Shown piece after piece: positions 1 to 7,300 of a stretch of 8,836 nt of DNA. The DNA lies in contig JAGTVD010000384.1 of assembly GCA_018224505.1 (NCBI GenBank), positions 1 through 8,836 of the forward strand, written 5' to 3'. Both the position numbers and the translations under genes were made by a program. The stretch is from Desulfatitalea sp. (GTDB taxonomy: Bacteria > Desulfobacterota > Desulfobacteria > Desulfobacterales > Desulfosarcinaceae). Below the pieces are notes generated by a model that searched no databases, was not told where the DNA came from, and saw only the letters and a program-made list of their open reading frames with translations. Each line of letters opens with the position of its first letter. Position 1 is the stretch's first letter.

Positions 1-681
1 GCAGGCAGCGCCGAAAAGGTCGTTGGTGAAATAGCAGCCCTGGGCGGGACAGGCATTCCAGTGGCCGTGGATGCCACTGAAGAAGGGTCGGTTGGGGAAA
101 TGATCCAGACGTGTCTGGATGCTTTCGGGCGCATCGACATCCTGGTCAACAATGTGGGCGGCGGATCGGGCATAGGGCCGGTGGTGAAACTCTCGGCCGC
201 CACGTGGGACCAGACCATCGCCATTAATCTGCGCAGTGCCTTTTTGTGCTCCTCCGCTGCGGCCCGCGCGATGATCCCCCGACGGTCCGGCCGTATCATC
301 ACCATCTCTTCGATCTCCGGAAAATTGGGCGAATCCCTTATCGGCCCTTACTGCGCCGCGAAATTCGGGAGCATCGGCCTGATGCAGGTGATGGCCAAGG
401 AGCTGGCGCGCTATGGCATTACCGTCAATTCGGTTTGCCCCGGTTACGTCTGGACGCCCGGTTGGGAGCGCATGGCCGAGGCGTTGCGCGAGAATTTTTC
501 GTCCCTGGCCGACAAAACTTCACCGCAGATTTTCGACGCGCGCGTCCATTCCATGGTTCCCCTGGGGCGTCCGCAAACCCCCGAAGATGTTGCTGCGGTA
601 GTCGCCTTCCTGGCCTCTGGGCGGGCGCGGAACATTACGGGTCAGGCGATCAATGTGGATGGCGGGGCCGTAATGGGGTAG
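1..681 (+). CDS. Short-chain dehydrogenase/reductase (SDR), FabG-like, 5' truncated by window edge
   Basis: This is an NAD(P)-dependent oxidoreductase of the classical SDR family, a soluble cytoplasmic enzyme interconverting a carbonyl and an alcohol. The frame is open from base 1, so 226 residues are visible; the family is usually about 250, so roughly the first 30 residues with the TGxxxGIG cofactor loop lie outside. Numbering from base 1, the NNVGG motif (NNAG equivalent) starts at residue 50. The catalytic tetrad is Asn76 (AINL), Ser104 (ISSISG), Tyr117 and Lys121 (YCAAK). The CPG motif after the ITVNS strand and the C-terminal ITGQAINVDGG segment are also typical. A GTG at 61 is only an internal codon, not the start, because family sequence continues upstream of it. 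The substrate cannot be read; a 3-oxoacyl-ACP reductase or a sugar/polyol dehydrogenase are both possible. It converges on the amidohydrolase gene with 42 nt between the stops. Confidence 0.93.
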   Translation, partial: AGSAEKVVGEIAALGGTGIPVAVDATEEGSVGEMIQTCLDAFGRIDILVNNVGGGSGIGPVVKLSAATWDQTIAINLRSAFLCSSAAARAMIPRRSGRIITISSISGKLGESLIGPYCAAKFGSIGLMQVMAKELARYGITVNSVCPGYVWTPGWERMAEALRENFSSLADKTSPQIFDARVHSMVPLGRPQTPEDVAAVVAFLASGRARNITGQAINVDGGAVMG

Positions 682-700
682 ACCATTGCACACCCCGGAT

Positions 701-736
701 CAGGGATATTTTCAGGGATATTTTCAGGGATATTTA
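701..736. repeat. Three tandem copies of a 12-bp unit at the 3' end of the amidohydrolase gene
   Basis: The unit cagggatatttt occurs at 701-712 and 713-724, and a third copy with one changed base occurs at 725-736. On the - strand the third copy encodes the last residues Lys-Tyr-Pro and the TGA stop of the amidohydrolase (stop at 724-726). Because 12 bp is four codons, the other two copies repeat Lys-Tyr-Pro-stop in the same frame, giving further TGA triplets at 712-714 and 700-702. The pattern looks like replication-slippage expansion of a stop-codon region. I see no hairpin or T-tract that would make it a terminator. Confidence 0.9.
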
Positions 737-2283
737 TTGATCAGTGCATCCTTCAGCAAGGTCAGCGCGCTGTTGTGAAGTCCATCATAGGGAGTACCCT
801 CGCGATATAGTTTCTCCACCTGGATCTCTTTGAGCCGATGGGTGGGCATGGTCAGCGGGTCTTGATCGAGAACGACAAAATCGGCGCGCTTTCCGCTGGT
901 TAGCGTGCCGCGCGTTTTCTCATCGAAGGAGAGTTTGGCACATGATGCGGTATGCATCCGAAGGGCCTCCAGTGCCGAAATGCTTTCATCCGGATTGGGG
1001 TGGTTGCAGGCCGCATGGATGCCGGCGATGGGGTCGGGGAGGGTGCAGGGGGCATCGGAGCCGTTGGCAAGGGTGAGGCCTTGGGCGAGCATGCTTTTAA
1101 GCGGCGTCAGCCGTTGTGCCCGCTTACCGAGTATCTGCTCAAGGTAAGACATGGGTTCCTGGTCCCAATGGAAAAACGGCGTCTGCAGGGCGAAACAGAC
1201 CCCCAGACGCGCTGCCTTTTCGATCAGAGGGGGATCGATCATGCAGGCATGGATGAGAATGTGGCGGTGGTCGCTTCGTGGGAAATCGACTTGCGCTGCT
1301 TCAAAGGCGTTGAGCGCTTGTTCGATGGCGGCATCGCCAATGGCATGCAGGGCCACCTGCAACCCCTGGCGATGGGCGGCTTTGACGAAGTCGGTGGTGG
1401 CTTGTTGGGTGTAGGTGAGCATGCCATGGCTGTCCGGGCGGTGGGTATAGGGGGCATTGAGGGCGGCATCCTCCGAGCCGAAACAGCCATCCAGGGCCGT
1501 GGTAAAGCACCCGCCGATGCGGGGCAGTTTGCGGCGTTTGGCCTTAGCGACATCCATGGTCTGAAAAAACACGCGGATTGTGACAGGCAATCCCCGGGCC
1601 ACAAACCGCATCATATCAAGATCCATGTTCAGGGGGAACCCGATCCCTTCCGATGCGTGAATCAAGGCGATGCCCTTGCGGGCGACATAATCGCTGGCGG
1701 TGGTGTGATTTCGAAAGACGCGCGTGAGGGGAACCGCTTTGTTGACCTGGTTGACGGCCTTGTAGAAGGCGTTGTGATAGAGCCAGCCGGTGGCCGGTTC
1801 GCAACCGGTCTCTTCGATAATTGCCTTGGGAAGTTTTGACAGCAAGGCACTGTTGCCCACGGCGGCGTGGCCGTCGTATTTGACGATCATCAGCGGTTGG
1901 CGTGTTATGGCATCCAGATCATCCCGGGTCGGCAGTCGTTTTTCCTTCACCGTATGGGCTGAACAGCCAAACCCGACCACAATTTTTTCTTGCGGATTAT
2001 CGCTGATGTGACGACGGACCATGTCGGTGAATGCATCGAAATCCGTTGCGTTGCGGCAGTCCAGGCCGGTATTGAAAAAGCCGAAAGCGGTAAAGTGCAT
2101 GTGGCTGTCACCAAAAGCCGGCACCACACACCGGCCCTCCAAATCCACGGTTTCTGCCCCGGCATACGGGTGGGGCAAGTGATCCCCGGCAAATAGAATC
2201 CGGCCCTGATCCTCGACCATGTGGCTGAATACCCGATTGTCATCTTCACAAGAGATGAAAGTGGCGTTTTTAAAAACCTTCAT
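724..2283 (-). CDS. YtcJ-like metal-dependent amidohydrolase (Amidohydro_3 type)
   Basis: A predicted cytoplasmic hydrolase of 519 residues, close to the usual length of YtcJ-like members, which act on amide, formamide or related C-N bonds. The short N-terminal beta-sandwich leads into VVPAFGDSHMHF with the metal-binding HxH pair His61/His63. The family landmarks follow in order: KYDGHAAVGNSALL near 135-148, GIALIHASEG at 204-213 (the GITsvhD position), DGCFGSEDAAL at 265-275, ALHAIGDAA with His313, LIHAC with His345, and ANGSDAP with Asp410. The C-terminal GKRADFVVLDQDPL segment closes the composite beta domain. The start ATG is well supported: on the - strand GGGAGG (2288-2293) sits four bases upstream. 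Several family motifs are altered: EHAQ is IHAC and DGSLGSR is DGCFGSE. The substrate is therefore unpredictable. No signal peptide is seen. It is transcribed away from the lytic transglycosylase and converges on the SDR gene. Confidence 0.92.
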   Translation of the reverse strand: MKVFKNATFISCEDDNRVFSHMVEDQGRILFAGDHLPHPYAGAETVDLEGRCVVPAFGDSHMHFTAFGFFNTGLDCRNATDFDAFTDMVRRHISDNPQEKIVVGFGCSAHTVKEKRLPTRDDLDAITRQPLMIVKYDGHAAVGNSALLSKLPKAIIEETGCEPATGWLYHNAFYKAVNQVNKAVPLTRVFRNHTTASDYVARKGIALIHASEGIGFPLNMDLDMMRFVARGLPVTIRVFFQTMDVAKAKRRKLPRIGGCFTTALDGCFGSEDAALNAPYTHRPDSHGMLTYTQQATTDFVKAAHRQGLQVALHAIGDAAIEQALNAFEAAQVDFPRSDHRHILIHACMIDPPLIEKAARLGVCFALQTPFFHWDQEPMSYLEQILGKRAQRLTPLKSMLAQGLTLANGSDAPCTLPDPIAGIHAACNHPNPDESISALEALRMHTASCAKLSFDEKTRGTLTSGKRADFVVLDQDPLTMPTHRLKEIQVEKLYREGTPYDGLHNSALTLLKDALINKYP

Positions 2284-2677
2284 ATGGCCTCCCGTTCATG
2301 GCATAGTAGTTGGGAATCCGGAGCATACCGTGGTGAAATCATTTTTGTGCATGGGCCTAAATCCGATAGTCTCGCGTACCCCGCTCTCATATCAAGAAAA
2401 AAAGGATCTTTCAGTTATTTATTCCGGAAGCGGTTCGTAAAGGTGCAGACTTGTGGGGATCGCACCAATCAGGTAGTATGAAGCCCATGGGATGTCGTAT
2501 CGGTGTGTGCATTTAGAAGCGCTTTCGTTCGCCTAACCATCGTTGAAATCGGCTATCGTGAGCGTGCGCAAAGGACTGGGAACAAGATGATGCAAATGCA
2601 TCCGACGCTTCGGAAACGGCATCCTTGCAGCATTCCGATTGTCCAAATGGTTGCTAAACGAAAAGGGAGAAACGTGA
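2284..2677. other. Divergent intergenic spacer without a convincing gene
   Basis: This 394-bp stretch separates the divergent amidohydrolase and lytic transglycosylase genes, so it should hold promoters for both. Reading frames through it translate to compositionally ordinary peptides with no recognisable motif and no good ribosome binding site. It is visibly richer in A+T than the genes, especially around 2385-2425. At the two ends are the Shine-Dalgarno sequences of the flanking genes: GGGAGG on the - strand at 2288-2293 and gggaga on the + strand at 2665-2670. Small symmetric elements are present: ttccggaa at 2422-2429, aagcgctt at 2517-2524, and a 5-bp stem tccga/tcgga at 2601-2614. I could not identify a clear sigma-70 or sigma-54 promoter, operator, terminator or riboswitch. 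Confidence 0.6.
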
Positions 2678-3958
2678 ATGTCTTTGTGGCGATTCACTCA
2701 TTTGCAAGCATTGGCGCTGGCAGCGTTGTTGGGTCTGATGCTGCTGCCTTTGATAGGGCAGGGTAGCGCATGGGCCCGCACCGCGACCGGTCAGGATGCG
2801 GTGAACGACCCGATGCCAGAGCAGGATTTCCGGGAATGGCTGGCGGCGCTGCGCGACGAGGCGCGCGGCAAAGGTATCTCCGACGCGACGCTGGATGCGG
2901 CGTTGGGTGCTATCACTCCGGTGGTGCGCGTCATTGAGCTCGACCGCCGCCAACCCGAGTTTACCCAGACTTTCTGGACCTATCTAAACCAGCGTGTCAG
3001 CGATGAGCGGGTGAAACGCGGGCAGGTGCTGCTCAGGCAACATCACGATTTGCTGGACAGAATCCAGGCCCGATATGGCGTGCCGCCGCGCTATCTGATT
3101 GCACTTTGGGGGCTGGAGAGTAACTTTGGCGACTATCTGGGCAGTTTTCGGGTGATCGAGGCATTGGTGACGCTGGCTTACGATCAACGGCGCGCTCATT
3201 TCTTCCGGGCGGAGCTTCTGAGCGCGCTGCAAATTCTCGAAGAAGGCCACATCGCCCCGGATGCGATGACCGGCTCATGGGCCGGGGCCATGGGCCACAT
3301 GCAGTTCATACCCTCCACATTCATCGGGCACGCCGTGGACGATACGGGCGACGGCCGCAAGGACATCTGGGGCAGCCTGCCGGACGCCTTCGCGTCCGCG
3401 GCCAACTTCCTGTCGAACATGGGCTGGCGGTCGGAGGAAATCTGGGGGCGGGAGGTCCTCCTGCCGAAGGGCTTCGACCTGCTGCATGCCTCGATGGATA
3501 CTAAAAAGACGTTGCGGGAGTGGGCGGCCCTCGGCGTGCGGCGGGCCAACGGGATGTCGTTGCCGCAGGCGGATCTGGAAGGCGCCATAATACTCCCCCA
3601 GGGCCATCAAGGCCCGGCCTTCCTGGTCTATGAAAACTTCCGGGTCATCATGCGCTGGAACCGTTCCATCAACTATGCCGTCTCCGTTGGCCACCTTGCC
3701 GACCGGATCATCGGATCTCCGCAGATTGCCACCGGCCGGGATGCGATGCATGAAGCGCTCTCGCGAAGCGAGATAGAGGAAATGCAGCAGCTGCTCAACC
3801 GCCTCGGGTTCGATGCCGGATCAGCGGACGGATTGCCGGGGCCCCGAACGCGTGATGCGATCCGCGAATTCCAGAAGGCCCATTCGTTGCCGCCCGACGG
3901 CTATCCCGCGCCCGCATTGCTGCAACGTCTGCGGGCAGTGGCGCTGACTTTAACGTGA
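2678..3958 (+). CDS. Periplasmic lytic murein transglycosylase, MltB family, with C-terminal peptidoglycan-binding domain
   Basis: This enzyme cleaves the MurNAc-GlcNAc bond of peptidoglycan, leaving 1,6-anhydroMurNAc ends, and acts in the periplasm. The 426-residue product begins with a signal peptide: a basic start, a hydrophobic run at about 9-27, and a probable signal peptidase I site after Ala33 (SAWA). There is no lipobox cysteine, so unlike E. coli MltB it is probably soluble. The SLT_2 catalytic domain spans about 50-347. The catalytic Glu is Glu147 in WGLESNFG, the GHMQFIPST motif is at about 206-213, and DDTGDGRKDIW and the NRSINYA segment near 328 follow. A PG_binding_1 domain (EMQQLLNRLGF, then DGLPGPRTRDAIREFQ) occupies about 364-422. 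The start ATG is preceded by gggaga at 2665-2670, seven bases away. The domain order matches the MltB_2 subfamily. The hybrid kinase follows on the same strand after 78 bp, so co-transcription is possible. Confidence 0.95.
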   Translation: MSLWRFTHLQALALAALLGLMLLPLIGQGSAWARTATGQDAVNDPMPEQDFREWLAALRDEARGKGISDATLDAALGAITPVVRVIELDRRQPEFTQTFWTYLNQRVSDERVKRGQVLLRQHHDLLDRIQARYGVPPRYLIALWGLESNFGDYLGSFRVIEALVTLAYDQRRAHFFRAELLSALQILEEGHIAPDAMTGSWAGAMGHMQFIPSTFIGHAVDDTGDGRKDIWGSLPDAFASAANFLSNMGWRSEEIWGREVLLPKGFDLLHASMDTKKTLREWAALGVRRANGMSLPQADLEGAIILPQGHQGPAFLVYENFRVIMRWNRSINYAVSVGHLADRIIGSPQIATGRDAMHEALSRSEIEEMQQLLNRLGFDAGSADGLPGPRTRDAIREFQKAHSLPPDGYPAPALLQRLRAVALTLT

Positions 3959-4036
3959 CAGCGGGTTTGACCTGATTTTTCCTGGGTCTTACCAAACAAA
4001 TCTTGCTCGACCCGCAAAGGATTACAGGATAATGGA

Positions 4037-7000
4037 ATGAACTTTTTGATTCAAAGGCGCACTTTTGTGGCAAGCGTTGCGCTGGCCTTGATTTGCGGGT
4101 ACATCTTTATCGCCGCATATGGCGCTGCGGCCTTCGCGGATGAGGCTGCGGCAACACCCGGCACCCCCATTCAGGCCGGTACCGAGATCGCCTACCCGCC
4201 TTTCAGTATTGTCGATGAGGCCGGGCGGGCCAGTGGTTTTTCCGTCGAACTGCTGCGGGCCGCAGCGGCTGCGATGGGGCGGGAGGTGACATTCCGGACC
4301 AGCGCGTGGGCGGAGGTGCGCGGCTGGTTGGAGCGGGGGGAGATCGATGCCTTGCCGGTGGTCGGCCGCACGCCGGAGCGGGAAGCGATCTTTGACTTCA
4401 CTTTCCCATACATGTCGCTGCACGGTGCGATCGTTGTGCGGGAAGGCGCGCAGGGTATCCGGAGTCTGGCCGATTTGCAGGGGCGACAGGTGGCCGTCAT
4501 GCAGGGCGACAATGCCGAGGAGTTTCTGCGGCGGGAAGATCGCGGTATCCAAATCCACCTTGCCGCTACTTTTGAAGAAGCCTTGCAGGAGCTGTCCCAA
4601 GGCCGTCATGATGCCGTGGTCATTCAACGTCTCACGGCTCTGCGGCTGATTCGGGAAGCCGGCATAGACAATCTGCGCGTGATTAATCAGCCCATCGAAG
4701 GCTTCCGTCAGGATTTTTGCTTTGCTGTCCGGAAGGGGGACAGCACGACTCTGGCACTGCTCAACGAAGGCTTGGCCCTGATGATGGCGGACGGCACCTA
4801 CAGCCATTTGCACGCCAAATGGTTTGCCGCCCTTGGGCTGCCGACCGAGCGTCTCATCGTGTTCGGTGGCGATCACAACTACCCACCGTATGAATACCTG
4901 GATGATAACGGTCTTCCGGCAGGGTATAATGTGGATCTGACGCGCGCCATCGCCCAGGCCGTGGGGCTCGATATCGAGATCCGCCTGGGGCCCTGGTCGG
5001 ACATCCGCGAAGCCATGGCGCGGGGCGAAATCGATGCGTTGCAAGGCTTGTTATACTCCCGCGAACGGGACCGAACCTTCGATTTCACTGCGCCGCACAG
5101 CGTCAACCACTATGTGAGCGTGGTGCGAAAAGATGAAATGGCGCCACCAGCGACCATCGCCGATTTGACAGGGCTTCGCATTGTCGTGCAGCGGGGTGAT
5201 ATCATGCACGATTTCGCTGAGGAGAACGGCCTGGGCGCTTCCCTGGTCCTGGTCGATGCCCAGGAGGACGCCTTGCGGGCTTTGGCCCAGGGAGAGCATG
5301 ATACCGCACTGGTGTCCCGTCTGGCTGCCTATTACTGGATCAAAAGACAGGGATGGCGAAATCTGACCGTCGGCCGTGAACCGTTTCTTTCTCCCGGGTA
5401 CTGCTTTGCAGTGCCCCAAGGGCAACAGGCCCTGTTGGCGCAACTCGGCGAGGGGTTGAAGGTGCTGGAGGAAACCGGGGAATATCGGCGCATCTACAAG
5501 AAATGGATGGGTGTCTTCGATCCCCCGGCGCCCCCTGCCTTTTTGACGATCCTGCGCTATGTCGCAATGATCGCCGGGCCTTTGCTCGTCCTCTTATCCG
5601 CTACAGCTTTGTGGTCCTGGTCGCTGCGCAAACAGGTGGCCCGCCAAACGCGGGAGCTGCAGGAGAGCGTGGATCGGTTCCGATATGTCTTCGAGGCCGC
5701 GAATGTGGGCAAAACGATCACCCAGCCCACCGGGCAGATCAGCGCCAACCAGGCTTTCGCCGATTTTCTGGGCTATGCACCGGATGAATTGGAAGGCAAA
5801 CGCTGGCAGGATCTCACGCCTGCCGATGATCAATCGGCCGGTCGTGCAAAAATCTCCGCGCTGATGGCGGGCATGGAACAGGCTGCACGTTTCGAGCAAC
5901 GCTACATCCACAAGAATGGGGCTTTTCTCTGGGGGGATGTGAGCACCGTGGTGCGCCGTGATGCCGACGGTGAGGCACTCTATTTCGTGACCACCATCGT
6001 GGACATCACCGAGCGTAAAAGGGGCGAGGCGGATCGTGAGCGGCTCCAGTCCCAGCTGATTCAGGCCCAGCGGATGGAGTCGGTGGGGCGCCTGGCCGGT
6101 GGCGTGGCCCACGATTTCAACAACATGCTCAGCGTGATCATCGGCTATTCGGAACTGGCTTTGGACAAGGTTTCCGCAAGGGACCCGCTGCATGACGACT
6201 TGAAGGAGATTTTCTCCGCGGCGCGGCGCGCCACTGACATCACCCGCCAGCTGCTGGCCTTTGCGCGTCGGCAGACGATTCGCCCCCGGGTGCTCGATTT
6301 GAATGTTACTTTGGAGCGCATGCTCAAAATGCTTCGGCGGCTCATCGGGGAAGACATCGATCTTTCATGGCGGCCGAAGGCCGGTTTGGGAGCGGTCAAA
6401 ATGGATCCCTCCCAACTGGATCAACTGTTGGCCAACCTCTGTGTGAATGCTCGGGATGCCATTCAAGGGGTGGGCAAGATCACTATCGGTACGGACAATG
6501 TGCGATTTGACGAGGAATACTGTGCCCACCACCCTGATTTTGTCGTCGGTGACTTCGTTCTGTTGGCCGTCAGCGACGACGGTTGCGGCATGGATGCGAA
6601 GACCCTTGAAACCATATTTGAACCGTTTTTCACCACTAAAGGTGTCGGTGAAGGCACCGGTCTGGGTCTCGCCACGGTCTATGGTATCGTCAAGCAAAAT
6701 GACGGATTCATCAATGTTTACAGCGAGCCGGGCAAGGGCACGACGTTCAGGATTTATCTGCCGCGCCATGCCGGCGCAGCCCATCAGGCACCGGAGCCCG
6801 GCAAGGCGCATATTCCACCAGGACAAGGCGAAACGGTTTTGATCGTCGAGGACGAAACCTCCATATTAAAACTCGCGCAAACACTGCTCGAGCGGATTGG
6901 CTACACCGTGCTGGCCGCATCGACTCCCGAGCGGGCCATTGCGCTGGCCGAATCCCATGAGGGCGGCATCCATTTGCTGATCACCGATGTGGTCATGCCG

Positions 7001-7192
7001 GATATGCACGGCCGGGAACTGGCCGAACGGATGCAAGCCAGGTACCCCGATCTCAAGGTGCTTTTCATGTCCGGTTACACCGCCGATGTCATCGCTCACC
7101 GGGGTGTTTTGGATGCGGGCGTCCAGTTTCTGCAAAAACCGTTCTCCATCCAAGCGCTGGCGGTGAAGGTGCGTCAGGTCCTGGCACAGTAA
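4037..7192 (+). CDS. Hybrid sensor histidine kinase with two tandem periplasmic SBP_bac_3 domains, PAS, HisKA, HATPase_c and receiver
   Basis: A 1051-residue inner-membrane sensor with BvgS/EvgS-like sensing architecture. Residues 1-34 form a signal peptide or signal anchor (hydrophobic about 11-33, ending AFA-DE). Two SBP_bac_3 Venus-flytrap domains follow at about 47-267 and 274-494. Each has the YPP strand-loop (53-55 and 282-284), a GEIDAL segment and the ligand-pocket Arg (Arg115 and Arg344). A transmembrane helix lies at about 505-528, a short charged linker at 530-546, and PAS/PAC at about 546-660 ending DITERK. HisKA carries the phosphoacceptor His692 in VAHDFNN. HATPase_c at about 790-913 has the N-box Asn804, DDGCGM (847-852) and GTGLGL (873-878). 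The receiver, about 930-1050, has Glu938/Asp939, phosphoacceptor Asp984, Ser1012 and Lys1034. All catalytic residues are present, so it should be active. It lacks the C-terminal Hpt of BvgS, and no partner regulator is nearby. The start ATG has AGGA at 4026-4029. A weak TTGACC at 3967 with a poor -10 is the only promoter hint. Confidence 0.95.
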   Translation: MNFLIQRRTFVASVALALICGYIFIAAYGAAAFADEAAATPGTPIQAGTEIAYPPFSIVDEAGRASGFSVELLRAAAAAMGREVTFRTSAWAEVRGWLERGEIDALPVVGRTPEREAIFDFTFPYMSLHGAIVVREGAQGIRSLADLQGRQVAVMQGDNAEEFLRREDRGIQIHLAATFEEALQELSQGRHDAVVIQRLTALRLIREAGIDNLRVINQPIEGFRQDFCFAVRKGDSTTLALLNEGLALMMADGTYSHLHAKWFAALGLPTERLIVFGGDHNYPPYEYLDDNGLPAGYNVDLTRAIAQAVGLDIEIRLGPWSDIREAMARGEIDALQGLLYSRERDRTFDFTAPHSVNHYVSVVRKDEMAPPATIADLTGLRIVVQRGDIMHDFAEENGLGASLVLVDAQEDALRALAQGEHDTALVSRLAAYYWIKRQGWRNLTVGREPFLSPGYCFAVPQGQQALLAQLGEGLKVLEETGEYRRIYKKWMGVFDPPAPPAFLTILRYVAMIAGPLLVLLSATALWSWSLRKQVARQTRELQESVDRFRYVFEAANVGKTITQPTGQISANQAFADFLGYAPDELEGKRWQDLTPADDQSAGRAKISALMAGMEQAARFEQRYIHKNGAFLWGDVSTVVRRDADGEALYFVTTIVDITERKRGEADRERLQSQLIQAQRMESVGRLAGGVAHDFNNMLSVIIGYSELALDKVSARDPLHDDLKEIFSAARRATDITRQLLAFARRQTIRPRVLDLNVTLERMLKMLRRLIGEDIDLSWRPKAGLGAVKMDPSQLDQLLANLCVNARDAIQGVGKITIGTDNVRFDEEYCAHHPDFVVGDFVLLAVSDDGCGMDAKTLETIFEPFFTTKGVGEGTGLGLATVYGIVKQNDGFINVYSEPGKGTTFRIYLPRHAGAAHQAPEPGKAHIPPGQGETVLIVEDETSILKLAQTLLERIGYTVLAASTPERAIALAESHEGGIHLLITDVVMPDMHGRELAERMQARYPDLKVLFMSGYTADVIAHRGVLDAGVQFLQKPFSIQALAVKVRQVLAQ

Positions 7193-7286
7193 CATCCCAG
7201 GCGGTTCAGCCATTGCTGCGGATTTGGGAAAGGATCCAACCAGGGATGGAACAGCTTCCACACGTAGCCTTACACAGTGAAGATAA

Positions 7287-7294
7287 AAGGAGGT
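7287..7294 (+). promoter_or_regulatory. Near-perfect Shine-Dalgarno sequence that fixes the qor start
   Basis: The sequence aaggaggt is fully complementary to the 3' end of 16S rRNA and lies six bases before the ATG at 7301. It decides against the in-frame GTG at 7277, which would place this element inside the coding region and would add eight residues not expected for the family. Confidence 0.85.
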
Positions 7295-7300
7295 GCTCCG

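Noticed and set aside
701..736. The tandem repeat as a CRISPR array or origin iterons
   Set aside because: Units are only 12 bp, directly abutting with no spacers, and lie at a gene 3' end far from any cas or replication gene.
952..1839. + strand open frame (295 codons) opposite the amidohydrolase
   Set aside because: It is antisense to a gene with clear family motifs and a good Shine-Dalgarno. The translation is Gly-rich with no recognisable motif.
2221..2766. Small + strand open frames in the divergent spacer (2221-2481 and 2503-2766)
   Set aside because: Their translations are unlike any family I know, the first overlaps the amidohydrolase start and the second overlaps the transglycosylase signal peptide, and neither has a convincing ribosome binding site.
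3961..4015. Possible attenuator-like pairing (gcgggt at 3961 with acccgc at 4010) and a TTGACC promoter-like box before the kinase
   Set aside because: The stem is only 6 bp with a loop over 40 nt, and the putative -10 (taccaa) matches the consensus poorly. It is not strong enough to list as a feature.
4022..5044. Long - strand open frame (340 codons) opposite the kinase sensor region
   Set aside because: It lies antisense to well-recognised SBP_bac_3 domains, its translation shows no family motif and it has no good ribosome binding site. It is a by-product of GC-rich codon use.
7277..7300. GTG at 7277 as the start of the quinone oxidoreductase
   Set aside because: The perfect Shine-Dalgarno at 7287-7294 would lie within the coding sequence, and the ATG at 7301 gives the length expected from the Qor family.
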